NCBI GenBank assembly: GCA_029237695.1
Contig: CM055272.1
Coordinates: forward strand, 16,666,042-16,730,041
Length of the DNA stretch: 64,000 nucleotides
Origin: Conchocele bisecta
Lineage: Eukaryota; Mollusca; Bivalvia; Lucinida; Thyasiridae
Direction of reading: 5' to 3'
Shown here: positions 45,601 to 48,134 of the stretch, piece after piece
How the letters are laid out: each line of letters starts with the position of its first letter
Position numbering within the stretch: the first letter of the stretch is position 1
The notes under the pieces: model-generated
The model's input: the letters and a program-made list of their open reading frames with translations, nothing else
Databases searched by the model: none
What the model was told of the DNA's origin: nothing
Translations under genes and position numbers: made by a program

Positions 45601-48134
45601 TAGCCTTGTCTGAATAACTGATATCAAAAGACACTAGCCTGGTATTCTCTATTTATCCCGTCAACACAGTGCCTATGTGCCGTGAAACACGGTGCCGTGA
45701 AACATTTTTGATATCCAGTCAATACGACCCAATCACTGCGTATGAATATGTGTTTCAATAATGCTTTAGAATACTTTGACACAGTAACCTTTGACAATTA
45801 GGTGAAGTCTTGTAAACAAAATGATACGCTTGAGAAAAGCACTGACATTTGAGATTTGGCACTTACTTATGAAATAATGTAAAATGATAATAAAAAAGTA
45901 CCAGAAAGAAAGAAAACAAAAACAAATTAAAATGCATCTAATTAAGAGTATTTGTTTACATTTTTGCTGCATTAACTGGCAGCCTTCCAAGTCCCACAAT
46001 CCGTTGTATTTTGCTGTCTTCTGCAAGCGAATAAAATTGGAAATAGCAAAAGCATTGAGTTTGGAAAAGTATTGCAAACAAAAAGATATCTGATTATTTA
46101 GATCCTGTAGCCCATTTCATCAACATTGCAAAGTATACTTTACTAGCAAAGTATACTTTGAGGGAGTAATCATTTATTTTTCCAGAAATGCATTATTTCA
46201 CATAGAACTAACAAATGCATGTATTTCATGATTAAAAGTATGCAGAATTATTATACTGAATTTATTACATTATCACAGCCATTAAATGGCTGTGATAATG
46301 TAATAAATTCAGTATAATAAAAATTAATAAATTTTTCAAAAAATTGAAAATTTCTCCCTCAAAGTATACTTTGCTACTAAAGTATACTTTGCAATGTTGA
46401 TGAAATGGGCTACAGGAACATTAGACATTTTCTGGGACGACATTAGTGGTAGTGGCAGTGCTGAAAATGTTGGTGTTGAAGTAGTAGAGATCAGTGCTGA
46501 CGTGTGTGCTGCAATGGGATTTCTGCTATGGCTATGACAAGTGTAAACACGTGTGAACATGAAACTTTACATACCCAGACTGGCCAGAGGCAAAGTGGTG
46601 TCGCACTTCAATTGCTGACAATATCCGGTAATACGAATCAGCAATATGTCCAGTCACTATTTGCCGGAGCCACACTGAACATCAACCACTTCCATGTGTA
46701 CAAACAGTAACTGTACATGCTGTTAATTGTAAAATATCTGCCCAGTGACAGTGTGTTTGAAACGCAACGAGTAAGTTGCCGCTCCAAAATCTCATGAACA
46801 CACGTGTTTACACAGCTGTGTAATGATTAAATATACTTTAATATTCAGGATTCTCGACATTGTTAAAAGTAGAAATACGTGTAAAAATGTTTTTGTGTGA
46901 AATATGCCAAACTACCGTGACATTAAGCGATGTTTGCTTCCAAAAGGCACAGACTTATTTTGTGTGTGCGTAGCAACAATAAGTTCTGATGCGGTTATCA
47001 CTCTAGTCGATTCTCCGATTTTGAGGATGTGGCTGGAAGTTATCTTTTGCATTTTAAAGCTATTTGTAGGGTGTTGACAGGATAAATAGAATAGTAGGTA
47101 AGTGCCGTGAATGGGAAACAATATCTGGCGCGGCACGGAAACGGGATGGGCTCGGCAGAGCCTCGCCCATCCCGTTTCCTAAGCCTTGCCAAATATTTTT
47201 TCCCATTCACGGCACTAACCTACTATTCTCTATATAACATACTTGCCAAGCATATTCACGGTTCTGCATGGTTAGATAACCCAAGTCTCGCAGCAAAATT
47301 TCTGTATCATCCCAGACATCTCGTTGCTCGAATGCGATTCCCCGTCTCAGTCTGAAACCTGCCATAGATTAGACCGCTACACACAACAATTGTCGTCTGC
47401 TGTTGCTTTTATATCTTGTCTTATTTCTCAATAAAAACATGGTTCGACAGCACTTCATAATAATTTCCAATGGAAATGATTCTAAAGTGCTGTCAAAGCA
47501 TGTTGTAAATTATTCGAAAGTGCTGTTAAAGCATGTTTTTGATGATAAAATGGAACACAGACAGGGCTCCAGATAAGGAATTAGTAATTGAGCATTGTCA
47601 CTCCATCATTTTTGAAGCAATTGGGTATTTCAAAATTTTAATTGGGTAAAATAAAATCACACTATTGTTTACACATCAACACACAGCAATTATTGAATAG
47701 TTTGCTTCAAAATGAAAACATGTCTTGGCATTTCATTAGCATTGTCTCTTTGGAGACAATTCTAATGAAATACCAAGATGTGCTTTCATGGAAATAAGAA
47801 AAATATGCTATATTTGTGGTCTGTTTATTGTTTTCTGAAGCATGATAAAGGCACCACCAAATTATTATTGCTTTTTGATACTCGATAGTTCCGATTTCAA
47901 TTGGGTTTTTGGCTGTTTTAATTGGGTATTTAAGCAAATACGCAGCTTATCTGGAGCTCTGCATAGAAAATAAACAGCAGACGACAAAACGTCTCCATAT
48001 CTTGGGTGTTTCAGATTGACTGGCTCAATGACTACCACACGCAATGCAAGGAAGTTGTCGGCAAGGAATTGAAGAAACAAGGGAAGCAGTCCGCTCTGAG
48101 TTACCTTCTACGTGAAACGGAACAGATAGGATAG
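10449..48134 (+). CDS. XPNPEP1: Xaa-Pro aminopeptidase 1, 21 coding exons (gene span)
   Basis: The enzyme removes N-terminal residues that precede proline from peptides; it is a cytosolic, dinuclear Mn-dependent M24B peptidase, usually a dimer. Exons: 10449-10629, 11852-11956, 15659-15699, 18099-18150, 19286-19429, 22530-22625, 24050-24131, 26011-26170, 27941-27985, 29779-29865, 31239-31289, 32043-32101, 32968-33045, 33463-33534, 35890-35950, 36741-36810, 38745-38849, 40648-40719, 43673-43749, 45025-45123, 48015-48134. All introns are GT-AG and phases agree. The 618-aa product has two N-terminal creatinase-like domains and a C-terminal pita-bread domain. Ligands D412, D423, H486, E521 and E535, and catalytic-site H392 and H495, are present. 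The start matches the usual N-terminus of the family; a 5' noncoding exon upstream is possible. Confidence 0.96.
11005..11081 (+). mobile_element. tRNA-like sequence (SINE head or tRNA pseudogene)
   Basis: A box tagctcagttggttagagc and B-box-like gggttcgagct have tRNA spacing, and a 7-nt loop acggtaa on a tggt/acca stem would give a GGT (Thr) anticodon. The base before the anticodon is C rather than T, and the acceptor stem has two mismatches. I read it as a SINE head or tRNA pseudogene in intron 1, not a functional tRNA. Confidence 0.55.
11135..11833. mobile_element. MITE-D variant filling the 3' end of intron 1
   Basis: Ends are cagagctccagataag and cttatctggagccctg. Inside is a long palindrome (11380-11517) with arms aatgaatgtcctttttgtgg and an inner cagtattcccgcgac stem. 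Arms with gcagctcaacta and tcaatgcgtattttcac are shared with the copy at 24218. The element ends 18 nt before exon 2. Confidence 0.75.
11852..11956 (+). CDS. XPNPEP1: XPNPEP1 coding exon 2
   Basis: Phase 1 to 1. Codes [20 protein letters not shown] and ends in [10 protein letters not shown], matching the first creatinase-like domain. The acceptor is accccccag and the donor is gtaatt. Confidence 0.95.
11965..12359. mobile_element. MITE-J, rearranged copy at the start of intron 2
   Basis: Several partial copies of tgtgactggagaaatgggg are followed by a full body (gtagatccagatcagcctgtg, cactgttcaccgttccatcaatg, tttgatcaggagctacactgg). It starts 9 nt after the exon 2 donor. Confidence 0.7.
12430..12555. 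mobile_element. MITE-F hairpin
   Basis: Inverted arms tatgttgttaccactcattt and their complement surround a gaac(t)gtctc/gagacgattc core. Outer tttattt and gagaaataaa arms are also paired. Confidence 0.7.
12626..13281. mobile_element. hAT-like non-autonomous element with nested MITE-E
   Basis: Ends are cagggttcctgg and gggatccctg, flanked by tacatc/tacacc (6 bp, one mismatch). The interior repeats gtcatggaatttgg. MITE-E is inserted at 12978-13218 with identical CAG flanks (12975-12977, 13219-13221); its arms include gcataggctgcatatgcagc at the centre. Confidence 0.65.
13301..13770. mobile_element. MITE-P left half followed by MITE-E right half
   Basis: At 13297 TTAA is followed by aggtacgtgcccactcagca, the end of family P. 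The body to about 13650 is AT-rich and noncoding. From 13657 half of a MITE-E hairpin runs to aaacagcccc at 13770. A MITE-G fragment (atgggatttttaatgggcat) follows at 13772-13845. Confidence 0.6.
14040..14235. mobile_element. Diverged MITE-C fragment
   Basis: Contains tttaacatgggacaaaaag, attggctccgaaacgtgac and taagaaaacaaaagt in the order seen in family C arms. It is not palindromic here, so one arm has been lost. Confidence 0.5.
14352..15610. repeat. About 148-bp tandem repeat with gtgtccggcttagagaggtt, interrupted by MITE-N
   Basis: Units recur at about 14760, 14907, 15053 and 15200. Each contains cttagagaggttccactgta, catttgatcattttgag and cgcaggtgttttcttggtgt. The first unit has a perfect hairpin aaaccggacaccctggg/cccagggtgtccgg (about 14370-14405). 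MITE-N splits the last unit. Confidence 0.8.
15290..15521. mobile_element. MITE-N with TTAA duplication
   Basis: Ends are CCCTTTCAACACCA and the inverse of CCCTTTCAATACCA, flanked by TTAA at 15286-15289 and 15522-15525. Sibling repeat units give the empty site acattaacacc. The centre hairpin gagccggctcgtagcgagcc is flanked by gatcc/ggatc. The piggyBac-like type is inferred from TTAA plus CCC ends. Confidence 0.8.
15659..15699 (+). CDS. XPNPEP1: XPNPEP1 coding exon 3
   Basis: A 41-nt exon entered in phase 1 and left in phase 0, coding [13 protein letters not shown]. The acceptor is tttgtag and the donor is gtgagt. The Trp is conserved at this point in the family. Confidence 0.93.
15767..16267 (+). 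mobile_element. SINE-1 copy with 13-bp target duplication and poly-C expansion
   Basis: Flanked by CTTATGGGTTTTG at 15754-15766 and 16268-16280. The tail is A/C-rich (caacacacaaacaaaa). The internal gggatccc site of the family has expanded to a C tract of about 65 bases. Confidence 0.85.
16069..16134. repeat. Poly-C tract (about 65 bp, one A)
   Basis: Continuous C from 16069 to 16134 except A at 16101. Other SINE-1 copies have 4-13 bases here. Length may be unreliable in assembly. It creates a spurious proline ORF. Confidence 0.9.
16330..16632. mobile_element. MITE-A with CAG target duplication
   Basis: Ends are tagcc and ggcta, flanked by CAG on both sides. The arms contain two inverted aaagtatactttg motifs per side and an inner attacattatcacagcca stem. 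Inserted in MITE-J, whose other copies read gatcaggatctg at the site. Confidence 0.88.
17030..17690 (-). mobile_element. Helentron-like element with CGTC microsatellites
   Basis: Starts cccccgcaacgagttg on +, has (CCGT)n at 17080-17100, then two to three units with tttctcaaatcacctatag and cttcatattgcacacatgca. It ends near accacattttctag. The minus-strand end is ACTAGAAAATGTGG. Confidence 0.55.
17702..18087. mobile_element. MITE-D with 6-bp duplication, abutting exon 4
   Basis: Starts cagggctccagataagg, ends cttatctggagctctg, and is flanked by GTCTAT on both sides (17696-17701, 18088-18093). Only tacag separates the right duplication from exon 4. Confidence 0.85.
18099..18150 (+). CDS. XPNPEP1: XPNPEP1 coding exon 4
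   Basis: Phase 0 to 1. Codes [17 protein letters not shown], the conserved RVGVDP segment. The acceptor attacag is 11 nt from the end of a MITE-D insertion; the donor is gtaact. Confidence 0.94.
18228..18345 (+). mobile_element. tRNA-derived SINE with conserved central domain
   Basis: A box tggccgagtggttcaaagc and B box gggttcaagcc (Ser/Leu-type arms) are followed by gagcaagacactttatccac and cagtccacccagctgtaaat. The latter block is common to SINEs of many invertebrates. Located in intron 4. Confidence 0.75.
18640..18750. repeat. Palindrome with a doubled cgtacgagagatctctcgta core
   Basis: Arms ttttattgacacacctgctta and their inverse surround two direct copies of a 21-bp perfect palindrome. 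A partial cgtacgagaga also occurs at 18515. Probably a hairpin MITE whose centre was duplicated. Confidence 0.7.
18757..18850. mobile_element. MITE-F hairpin
   Basis: Arms tatgttgttaccactcagtt and inverse, with centre gaaccgtctcg/cgagacggttc. It directly follows the preceding palindrome. Confidence 0.72.
18845..19275 (+). mobile_element. SINE-3 fragments split by a tandem-type repeat
   Basis: 3' part at 18850-18915 (gtggtcccgtctctatatgac...acgttaaacccattc). Another copy starts near 18925 (ggttgtgagttcaatcctcacc, B box) and resumes at 19190 (atttccatcctgtg...). Between them is a cctctctaagccg/gtccggtttagcgag unit like that at 14352. Confidence 0.6.
19286..19429 (+). CDS. XPNPEP1: XPNPEP1 coding exon 5
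   Basis: Phase 1 to 1. Codes [20 protein letters not shown], then [16 protein letters not shown] and [10 protein letters not shown]. The Pro/Asn stretch replaces a basic segment seen in vertebrates, in a surface linker between the two N-terminal domains. Confidence 0.95.
19432..19800. mobile_element. MITE-J half copies around a MITE-E (19483-19723)
   Basis: MITE-J ends (gtgactggagaaatggggct) at 19437 and 19744 flank a MITE-E whose ends are ggggcccgtttcactaaac and its inverse. The MITE-E centre is a perfect gcataggctgca/tgcagcctatgc stem. It lies just 3' of the exon 5 donor. Confidence 0.7.
19907..20232. mobile_element. MITE-D with ATACTC duplication and doubled centre
   Basis: Starts cagtgctccagataagg and is flanked by ATACTC at 19901-19906 and 20233-20238. 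The centre hairpin gaattgtctcc...ggagacaattc occurs twice in tandem (about 20085-20150). Confidence 0.82.
20333..20452. mobile_element. MITE-F hairpin, expanded centre
   Basis: Arms tatgttgttaccactcattt and inverse. The centre contains gaaccgtctcgtctcgtcgagatggttc followed by a second cggttc, indicating a short internal duplication. Confidence 0.68.
20680..20970 (+). pseudogene. Penelope-like reverse transcriptase fragment
   Basis: From 20706 one frame reads [19 protein letters not shown] followed by MNTPTE. After a frame change at about 20795 it continues with [11 protein letters not shown], and later [14 protein letters not shown]. This is the order PK-hHK, R-IV-G, PTE, DFI-K of Penelope-like reverse transcriptases (fingers/palm entry). 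No catalytic YADD region or GIY-YIG domain is seen. Stops and frameshifts make it nonfunctional. Confidence 0.55.
21242..22346 (-). mobile_element. Helentron-like element, copy 2, inserted in MITE-A
   Basis: Same design as the element at 5342: agctaggtttttttt, GGC tract, one 190-bp type unit pair, one to two 149-bp type units, (CCGT)n at 22127-22145, and a tail ending cctcgtttcttgtt. Left flank aatttattaattttt and right flank attacactgaatttattac rejoin to give intact MITE-A sequence, so the target was a T run. Confidence 0.65.
22530..22625 (+). CDS. XPNPEP1: XPNPEP1 coding exon 6
   Basis: Phase 1 to 1. Codes [20 protein letters not shown] and [11 protein letters not shown]. It lies at the start of the second creatinase-like domain. 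The acceptor is cattgtag and the donor gtaagt merges into a tandem array. Confidence 0.95.
22630..23010. repeat. Degenerate tandem repeat starting at the exon 6 donor
   Basis: Units of about 20-40 bp built from ggtcatgtgacctgtgatg and variants. The first unit begins within about 5 nt of the donor gtaagtcatgtgatt, so the 5' end of intron 6 is itself repeat sequence. Confidence 0.85.
23155..23290 (-). mobile_element. Helentron-like end fragment and MITE-B fragment
   Basis: ccccctgcaacgagttgtgg...gtccgtccgtc matches the head at 17030. It is followed at about 23248 by a short MITE-B piece tttgacagcacttcagaata. Confidence 0.5.
23430..23770. mobile_element. MITE-L copy
   Basis: Outer arm with cctggtatcatatgacgtta and caagtctgcaacg leads into acctgataaatagaat. 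The inner palindrome is gtaggaattcctc...gaattcctac with gcctgataaac. The outer right arm is truncated. Confidence 0.6.
23777..23975. mobile_element. MITE-M with repeated gctagct motifs
   Basis: Inverted ends ggaacgccaaatctacataa and their complement enclose about eight half-units of gctagctctaaat/aatgatttggagctagc, themselves self-complementary. A shorter relative lies at 55678-55803. Confidence 0.75.
24050..24131 (+). CDS. XPNPEP1: XPNPEP1 coding exon 7
   Basis: Phase 1 to 2. The split first codon is TAT (Tyr), then [20 protein letters not shown] and ITADSV. The family usually has Trp at this Tyr (A-W-L-x-N-x-R-G); no alternative acceptor restoring Trp is visible. Confidence 0.94.
24218..24843. 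mobile_element. MITE-D variant with 6-bp duplication, carrying a Helentron-like insertion
   Basis: Ends cagggctccagataagc and cttatctggagctctg are flanked by AGACCT at 24212-24217 and 24844-24849. At about 24352-24690 a Helentron-like element (cccccgcaaccg ... acatttctag) splits gaatttt|tcaact, which is continuous in the copy at 11135. Confidence 0.8.
24890..25215 (-). mobile_element. Helentron-like core and tail debris
   Basis: Contains acctttcatttttcaataact, tttataatatttggccacaatg, cgacccacgtctgaccgctc and two copies of attattatcaaggctgcca. The same modules occur at 10700, 30000, 33220 and 55375. Confidence 0.45.
25277..25720 (+). mobile_element. SINE-2 interrupted by MITE-A (25330-25634)
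   Basis: The tRNA-like head (gtctggttagcgcaatcggtaacgagc) stops at 25329 and resumes at 25635 with ctggttagatcctcagccg, then ggtggtcgccagatcggac. The inserted MITE-A (tagcctatttcatc...) is flanked by CTG at 25327-25329 and 25635-25637. One CTG restores a contiguous T arm. Confidence 0.82.
25793..25955. repeat. Palindromic element (single copy seen)
   Basis: Arms cgtttatttaaccaggt and inverse, then gattgggtc..gctaaataaac, with a loop around ggttcgctacgctcac. It may be another hairpin MITE; no other copy is in the window. Confidence 0.6.
26011..26170 (+). CDS. XPNPEP1: XPNPEP1 coding exon 8
   Basis: Phase 2 to 0. Codes [20 protein letters not shown] and onwards to PKMFDGKIW, the strand-rich second N-terminal domain. 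The acceptor is tttctgccag and the donor is gtaata. Confidence 0.95.
26239..26615. mobile_element. MITE-D with ATGTTG duplication
   Basis: Starts cagagctccagataagc, ends cttatctggagccctg, and is flanked by ATGTTG at 26233-26238 and 26616-26621. The centre gaattgtctcc is truncated to one arm. Confidence 0.85.
26757..26951 (-). mobile_element. Helentron-like tail fragment
   Basis: gtcgcgcccgcttgcgg, (CGTACGTC)n at 26815-26850, then gttaaagtttttcggtgtac and gggcgcgacatgcgggccgcggcc, as in the 7050-7200 tail. MITE-C follows directly. Confidence 0.55.
26956..27515. mobile_element. MITE-C with doubled central hairpin
   Basis: Ends gtctgtttcacgaaagctgc and inverse. Arms contain atgagccttctttttatttc. 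The central gacatcttcac/gtgaagatgtc hairpin occurs twice in tandem (27117-27226), unlike other C copies. Confidence 0.82.
27525..27935. repeat. Intron 8 noncoding debris
   Basis: Two diverged units of the type aacttgtaaaacttg/gaggctaatggtatgtaac with ttatggtgtgta. Probably the core repeats of a Helentron-like element. No ORF of interest. Confidence 0.4.
27941..27985 (+). CDS. XPNPEP1: XPNPEP1 coding exon 9
   Basis: A 45-nt, phase 0 exon coding [15 protein letters not shown]. The acceptor is tatttttcag and the donor is gtaagt. Confidence 0.93.
28023..28309. mobile_element. MITE-A with CTG duplication
   Basis: Starts tagccgatttcatc and is flanked by CTG at 28020-28022 and 28310-28312. The centre is cacagccatttaatggctgtg. 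The right outer arm has lost one aaagtatactttg module. Confidence 0.83.
28633..29182. mobile_element. MITE-C
   Basis: gtctgtttcacgaaagctgc and inverse, with TATA flanks on both sides. The inner hairpin is tccccatagacatcttcac and complement. Confidence 0.8.
29290..29670 (-). mobile_element. Helentron-like element fragment
   Basis: atgccaccgcaacggtattta, gtccgtccgtc, two core units with tttctac..tttttgcccgattc, and an end ggtggcattttattt...tttcttgttttt. The minus-strand end is AACAAGAAAAG, as in related elements. Confidence 0.5.
29779..29865 (+). CDS. XPNPEP1: XPNPEP1 coding exon 10
   Basis: Phase 0, codes [20 protein letters not shown] then EIDGMRRAH. This is the entry into the catalytic domain (conserved K-N-x-x-E-x-x-G-M-R-x-A-H). 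Confidence 0.95.
29945..30205. repeat. Helentron-like core repeats
   Basis: Contains gttagtaacttatgaactgc twice, gattttgataatatttg, a cgtacgtac microsatellite and tcaaggctgccagtgaggg. Related to the modules at 24890 and 55375. Confidence 0.45.
30208..30760. repeat. Interspersed repeat of the gctcacatgagccaaagg type
   Basis: agctcacatgagccaaaggctg...agtgagctattgctaccgc, then ccgaaccactgagccaatgt and aatccaagatggccaccaag. A second copy is at 37350-38160. Noncoding; class uncertain. Confidence 0.5.
30765..31225. repeat. Tandem-type repeat with gaccttggtgacc motifs
   Basis: Two diverged units with catatctcttgatccgttag and cctcact..ctgtcatttgtgtgacctt, followed by an agtgggagagacgctccccgg end. 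The intron 10 acceptor begins right after it. Confidence 0.5.
31239..31289 (+). CDS. XPNPEP1: XPNPEP1 coding exon 11
   Basis: A 51-nt, phase 0 exon coding [17 protein letters not shown]. The donor gtaagt is only 15 nt from the end of a MITE-H. Confidence 0.94.
31305..31537. mobile_element. MITE-H, near-perfect palindrome
   Basis: Ends cacaggttgaagtaacggac and inverse. The centre is a perfect tccatatagactccatatgg stem. Starts 15 nt after the exon 11 donor. Confidence 0.85.
31905..31980. repeat. Short palindrome in intron 11
   Basis: gtagttcacatattgaat and inverse around a ttaataaactaatttgtta loop. A tctgccgacaaac...ctgttaaacacgttaaatct repeat fragment lies at 31591-31650 (also at 10660 and 13955). 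Confidence 0.55.
32043..32101 (+). CDS. XPNPEP1: XPNPEP1 coding exon 12
   Basis: Phase 0 to 2. Codes [19 protein letters not shown]. The acceptor is gtttcttgcag and the donor is gtgagt. Confidence 0.94.
32185..32340. mobile_element. MITE-J deletion derivative
   Basis: atggctgtagctggagacatg and ccatttctccagtcacagcc ends with gtgtagatccagatcagcct. The central hairpin is missing. Confidence 0.6.
32397..32928. mobile_element. MITE-C with rearranged centre
   Basis: gtctgtttcacaaaacatgtcc arm and inverse. The central hairpin contains an extra partial gtgaagatgtctatggggatt (32590-32640). Confidence 0.78.
32968..33045 (+). CDS. XPNPEP1: XPNPEP1 coding exon 13
   Basis: Phase 2 to 2. Codes [20 protein letters not shown] then AIIHYQ. 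H392 is the conserved active-site histidine. Confidence 0.95.
33463..33534 (+). CDS. XPNPEP1: XPNPEP1 coding exon 14
   Basis: Phase 2 to 2. Codes [20 protein letters not shown] then AQYK. D412 of DSG is the first metal ligand. Confidence 0.95.
33563..33805. mobile_element. MITE-B with TTAA duplication
   Basis: CCCTTAAACCGCTA end and inverse, TTAA at 33559-33562 and 33806-33809. The centre is gaatcatttcc...ggaaatgattc. Starts 28 nt after the exon 14 donor. Confidence 0.87.
33845..33935. repeat. Small hairpin in intron 14
   Basis: aaatttatgttaaaaacttcct and its imperfect inverse ggaagtttttagcattaattt flank a tgcaatgtgca loop. Single copy. Confidence 0.45.
34155..34845 (+). mobile_element. SINE-3 interrupted by MITE-C (34228-34780)
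   Basis: The SINE head (gggccgtggactagggg, ttgtgagttcaatcctcacc) stops at about 34224 and resumes at about 34783 with ggcatgaaaaatacttact. The inserted MITE-C has ends gtctgtttcacgaaagctgc and a right end truncated in gcagctttcat. Confidence 0.75.
34846..35090 (+). mobile_element. SINE-3 copy (tRNA-derived)
   Basis: A box tggcctaggggttagaaca, B box gggttcaaacctc, body gcatagtatttccatcccac and ccgtctctatatgacc, end acgttaaacccattc. A 3' fragment is repeated at 35060-35105. Confidence 0.75.
35385..35495. mobile_element. MITE-F hairpin
   Basis: tattgttaccactcatttg and inverse, with centre gaaccatctcg/cgagatggttc. Confidence 0.72.
35672..35880 (+). mobile_element. SINE-3 copy
   Basis: ggatgggccgtgacctt head, gagctcagtcctcac in the B-box position, gcatgagcaatacttacat body and acccattcactttt end. 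It ends about 10 nt before exon 15. Confidence 0.7.
35890..35950 (+). CDS. XPNPEP1: XPNPEP1 coding exon 15
   Basis: Phase 2 to 0. Codes [21 protein letters not shown]423 of TTDVTR is the second metal-binding Asp. Confidence 0.95.
36022..36262. mobile_element. MITE-E with CAG duplication
   Basis: tgtccgtttcactaaactt end and inverse, CAG at 36019-36021 and 36263-36265. The centre is gcataggctgcatatgcagc. Confidence 0.84.
36275..36720. repeat. Helentron-like fragment and (CAAT)n microsatellite
   Basis: ggcatatagtgtttcgactgtgtccgtccgtcc with tcacatgctccgtgttgtc runs to about 36520. A pure tcaa repeat of about 21 units (36523-36607) decays into related motifs up to 36720. Exon 16 starts 20 nt later. 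Confidence 0.75.
36741..36810 (+). CDS. XPNPEP1: XPNPEP1 coding exon 16
   Basis: Phase 0 to 1. Codes [20 protein letters not shown] then GVK. The acceptor is gggttttcag and the donor is gtaaaa. Confidence 0.95.
37020..38235. repeat. Intron 16 interspersed repeats, GGGGT microsatellite and hairpin
   Basis: A degraded repeat lies at 37020-37330. A second agagccaaaggctcaagtgag-type repeat covers 37350-38160, with cataatccaagatggccgc and a (GGGGT)n tract at about 37590-37640. A perfect hairpin gggaccat..aaataccttggcgggcg and inverse lies at 38168-38235. Confidence 0.6.
38745..38849 (+). CDS. XPNPEP1: XPNPEP1 coding exon 17
   Basis: Phase 1 to 1. Codes [20 protein letters not shown] then [15 protein letters not shown]486 (GTGH) is a metal ligand and H495 (NVH) a catalytic-site histidine. 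Local GC content is higher than in the surrounding intron. Confidence 0.96.
38905..39168. mobile_element. MITE-G with one arm duplicated
   Basis: caggtggaagactcggacc end and inverse. The right arm (gtactgtacgagaccaagtg...) appears twice (39003-39050 and 39085-39125). Confidence 0.75.
39225..39690. repeat. 17-bp tandem repeat with nested MITE-B (39323-39513)
   Basis: Units ccacctctctacaacag run from 39520 to 39660 and an earlier diverged segment lies at 39235-39290. MITE-B (cccttagactgctg end, truncated right end) sits between them, probably inserted in the array. Confidence 0.75.
39859..40162. mobile_element. MITE-A
   Basis: tagccgatttcaccaac and ggcta ends, flanked by CTG (39856-39858) and TTG (40163-40165). 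The centre is cacagccaaaatggctgtg. Confidence 0.85.
40338..40572. mobile_element. MITE-B with TTAA duplication
   Basis: CCCTTAGACCGCTA end and inverse (slightly decayed right), TTAA at 40334-40337 and 40573-40576. Ends 75 nt before exon 18. Confidence 0.87.
40648..40719 (+). CDS. XPNPEP1: XPNPEP1 coding exon 18
   Basis: Phase 1 to 1. Codes [20 protein letters not shown] then LSD. The codon for ligand E521 is split between this exon and the next. Confidence 0.95.
40742..41139 (+). mobile_element. SINE-1 with perfect 13-bp duplication
   Basis: CTCCCTTTGTCTT flanks both sides (40729-40741, 41140-41152). The head is gtgggtggcaggtggcagc with a B-box-like ggttcatcc. The tail is aataaacaaacaaacaaa. 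The left duplication begins 9 nt after the exon 18 boundary. Confidence 0.9.
41251..41798. mobile_element. MITE-C
   Basis: gtttgtttcacgaaagctgc arm and inverse. The central hairpin is tccccatagacatcttcac and complement. Confidence 0.8.
41862..42598 (-). mobile_element. Helentron-like element with four core repeats
   Basis: Head gcatatagtgtttggaccgtg, gtgtctgtgtgtcc microsatellite, about four 140-170-bp units with aagaagttcgc..gagtttctcaattctgtcata, and end gccaccgggggcattcatgtg...cattctcttgtt. The minus-strand end is AACAAGAGAATG. Confidence 0.6.
42757..42997. mobile_element. MITE-E, directly abutting MITE-A
   Basis: Starts ggggccgtttcactaaac after CAG (42754-42756) and ends at 42997 before CTG (42998-43000). 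That CTG is also the left flank of the next MITE-A. Confidence 0.84.
43001..43286. mobile_element. MITE-A with CTG duplication
   Basis: tagcctatttcaccaac and ggcta ends, CTG at 42998-43000 and 43287-43289. The centre is cacagccaaaaatggctgtg. Confidence 0.86.
43673..43749 (+). CDS. XPNPEP1: XPNPEP1 coding exon 19
   Basis: Phase 1 to 0. Completes E521, then codes [20 protein letters not shown] and KADTK. E535 of IRIEN is the last metal ligand. The acceptor is gacattgtag; a catgtgacatattgtctctaatccttgt direct repeat lies just upstream. Confidence 0.96.
43928..44168. mobile_element. MITE-B with TTAA duplication
   Basis: CCCTTACACCGCTA end and inverse, TTAA at 43924-43927 and 44169-44172. It follows a Helentron-like head (ccgacatacgaagtatacga, gtccgtccatccgtcc) at 43837-43920. 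Confidence 0.86.
44336..44539. mobile_element. hAT-like MITE with CAGGCCCGTAGCCA ends
   Basis: Ends caggcccgtagccag and ctggctacgggcctg, flanked by GACCA at 44331-44335 and 44540-44544 (5 bp). A 51-bp internal unit (acctgtttgaagggggg...ctgaagtatct) is tandemly duplicated. Confidence 0.75.
44885..44998. repeat. Hairpin 25 nt upstream of exon 20
   Basis: Arms ttatttcttca..aaaatgacaagttggg and inverse, with core gaatcgtctcattgagacgattc. The core resembles families B and D. It may constrain the exon 20 acceptor region. Confidence 0.65.
45025..45123 (+). CDS. XPNPEP1: XPNPEP1 coding exon 20
   Basis: Phase 0, codes [20 protein letters not shown] then [13 protein letters not shown]. Conserved F-E-x-x-T-x-x-P-I. 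The acceptor is gcattgcag and the donor is gtacca. Confidence 0.95.
45335..45750. mobile_element. MITE-L copy
   Basis: Outer arm with aacgaattgaaaattgacg and caacgtcaacaagtcggc, acctgataaatagaatacca, inner gaattcctcgg...cggaattcatac palindrome, then ggtattctctatttatcccg and a right arm with gtgccgtgaaacacgg. Confidence 0.65.
46108..46412. mobile_element. MITE-A
   Basis: tagcccatttcatcaac and ggcta ends, flanked by CTG (46105-46107) and CAG (46413-46415). The centre is cacagccattaaatggctgtg. Confidence 0.86.
46413..47060. other. Intron 20 stretch without recognisable repeat
   Basis: About 650 bp with no exon, palindrome or family member that I could recognise. An open frame at 46504-46710 is short, has no recognisable motif and is not counted. 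Confidence 0.5.
47060..47240. mobile_element. MITE-L type palindrome
   Basis: gtaggtaagtgccgtgaatgg arm and inverse, inner cacggaaacgggatgggctcg/gcccatcccgtttcc. Near identical to the one inserted in MITE-A at 9017. Confidence 0.7.
47369..47991. mobile_element. MITE-B split by MITE-D (47562-47961), next to exon 21
   Basis: Left part ttagaccgctac...gatgataaaatggaa; right part agaaaataaacagcagacgac. The inserted MITE-D has cagggctccagataagg and cttatctggagctctg ends with flanks CACAGA/CATAGA (one mismatch). The B remnant ends about 23 nt before exon 21. Confidence 0.82.
48015..48134 (+). CDS. XPNPEP1: XPNPEP1 last coding exon
   Basis: Codes [20 protein letters not shown] then [19 protein letters not shown] and TAG (48132-48134). 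Matches the typical C-terminus. A minisatellite follows at once. Confidence 0.95.
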   Translation: MDWLNDYHTQCKEVVGKELKKQGKQSALSYLLRETEQIG

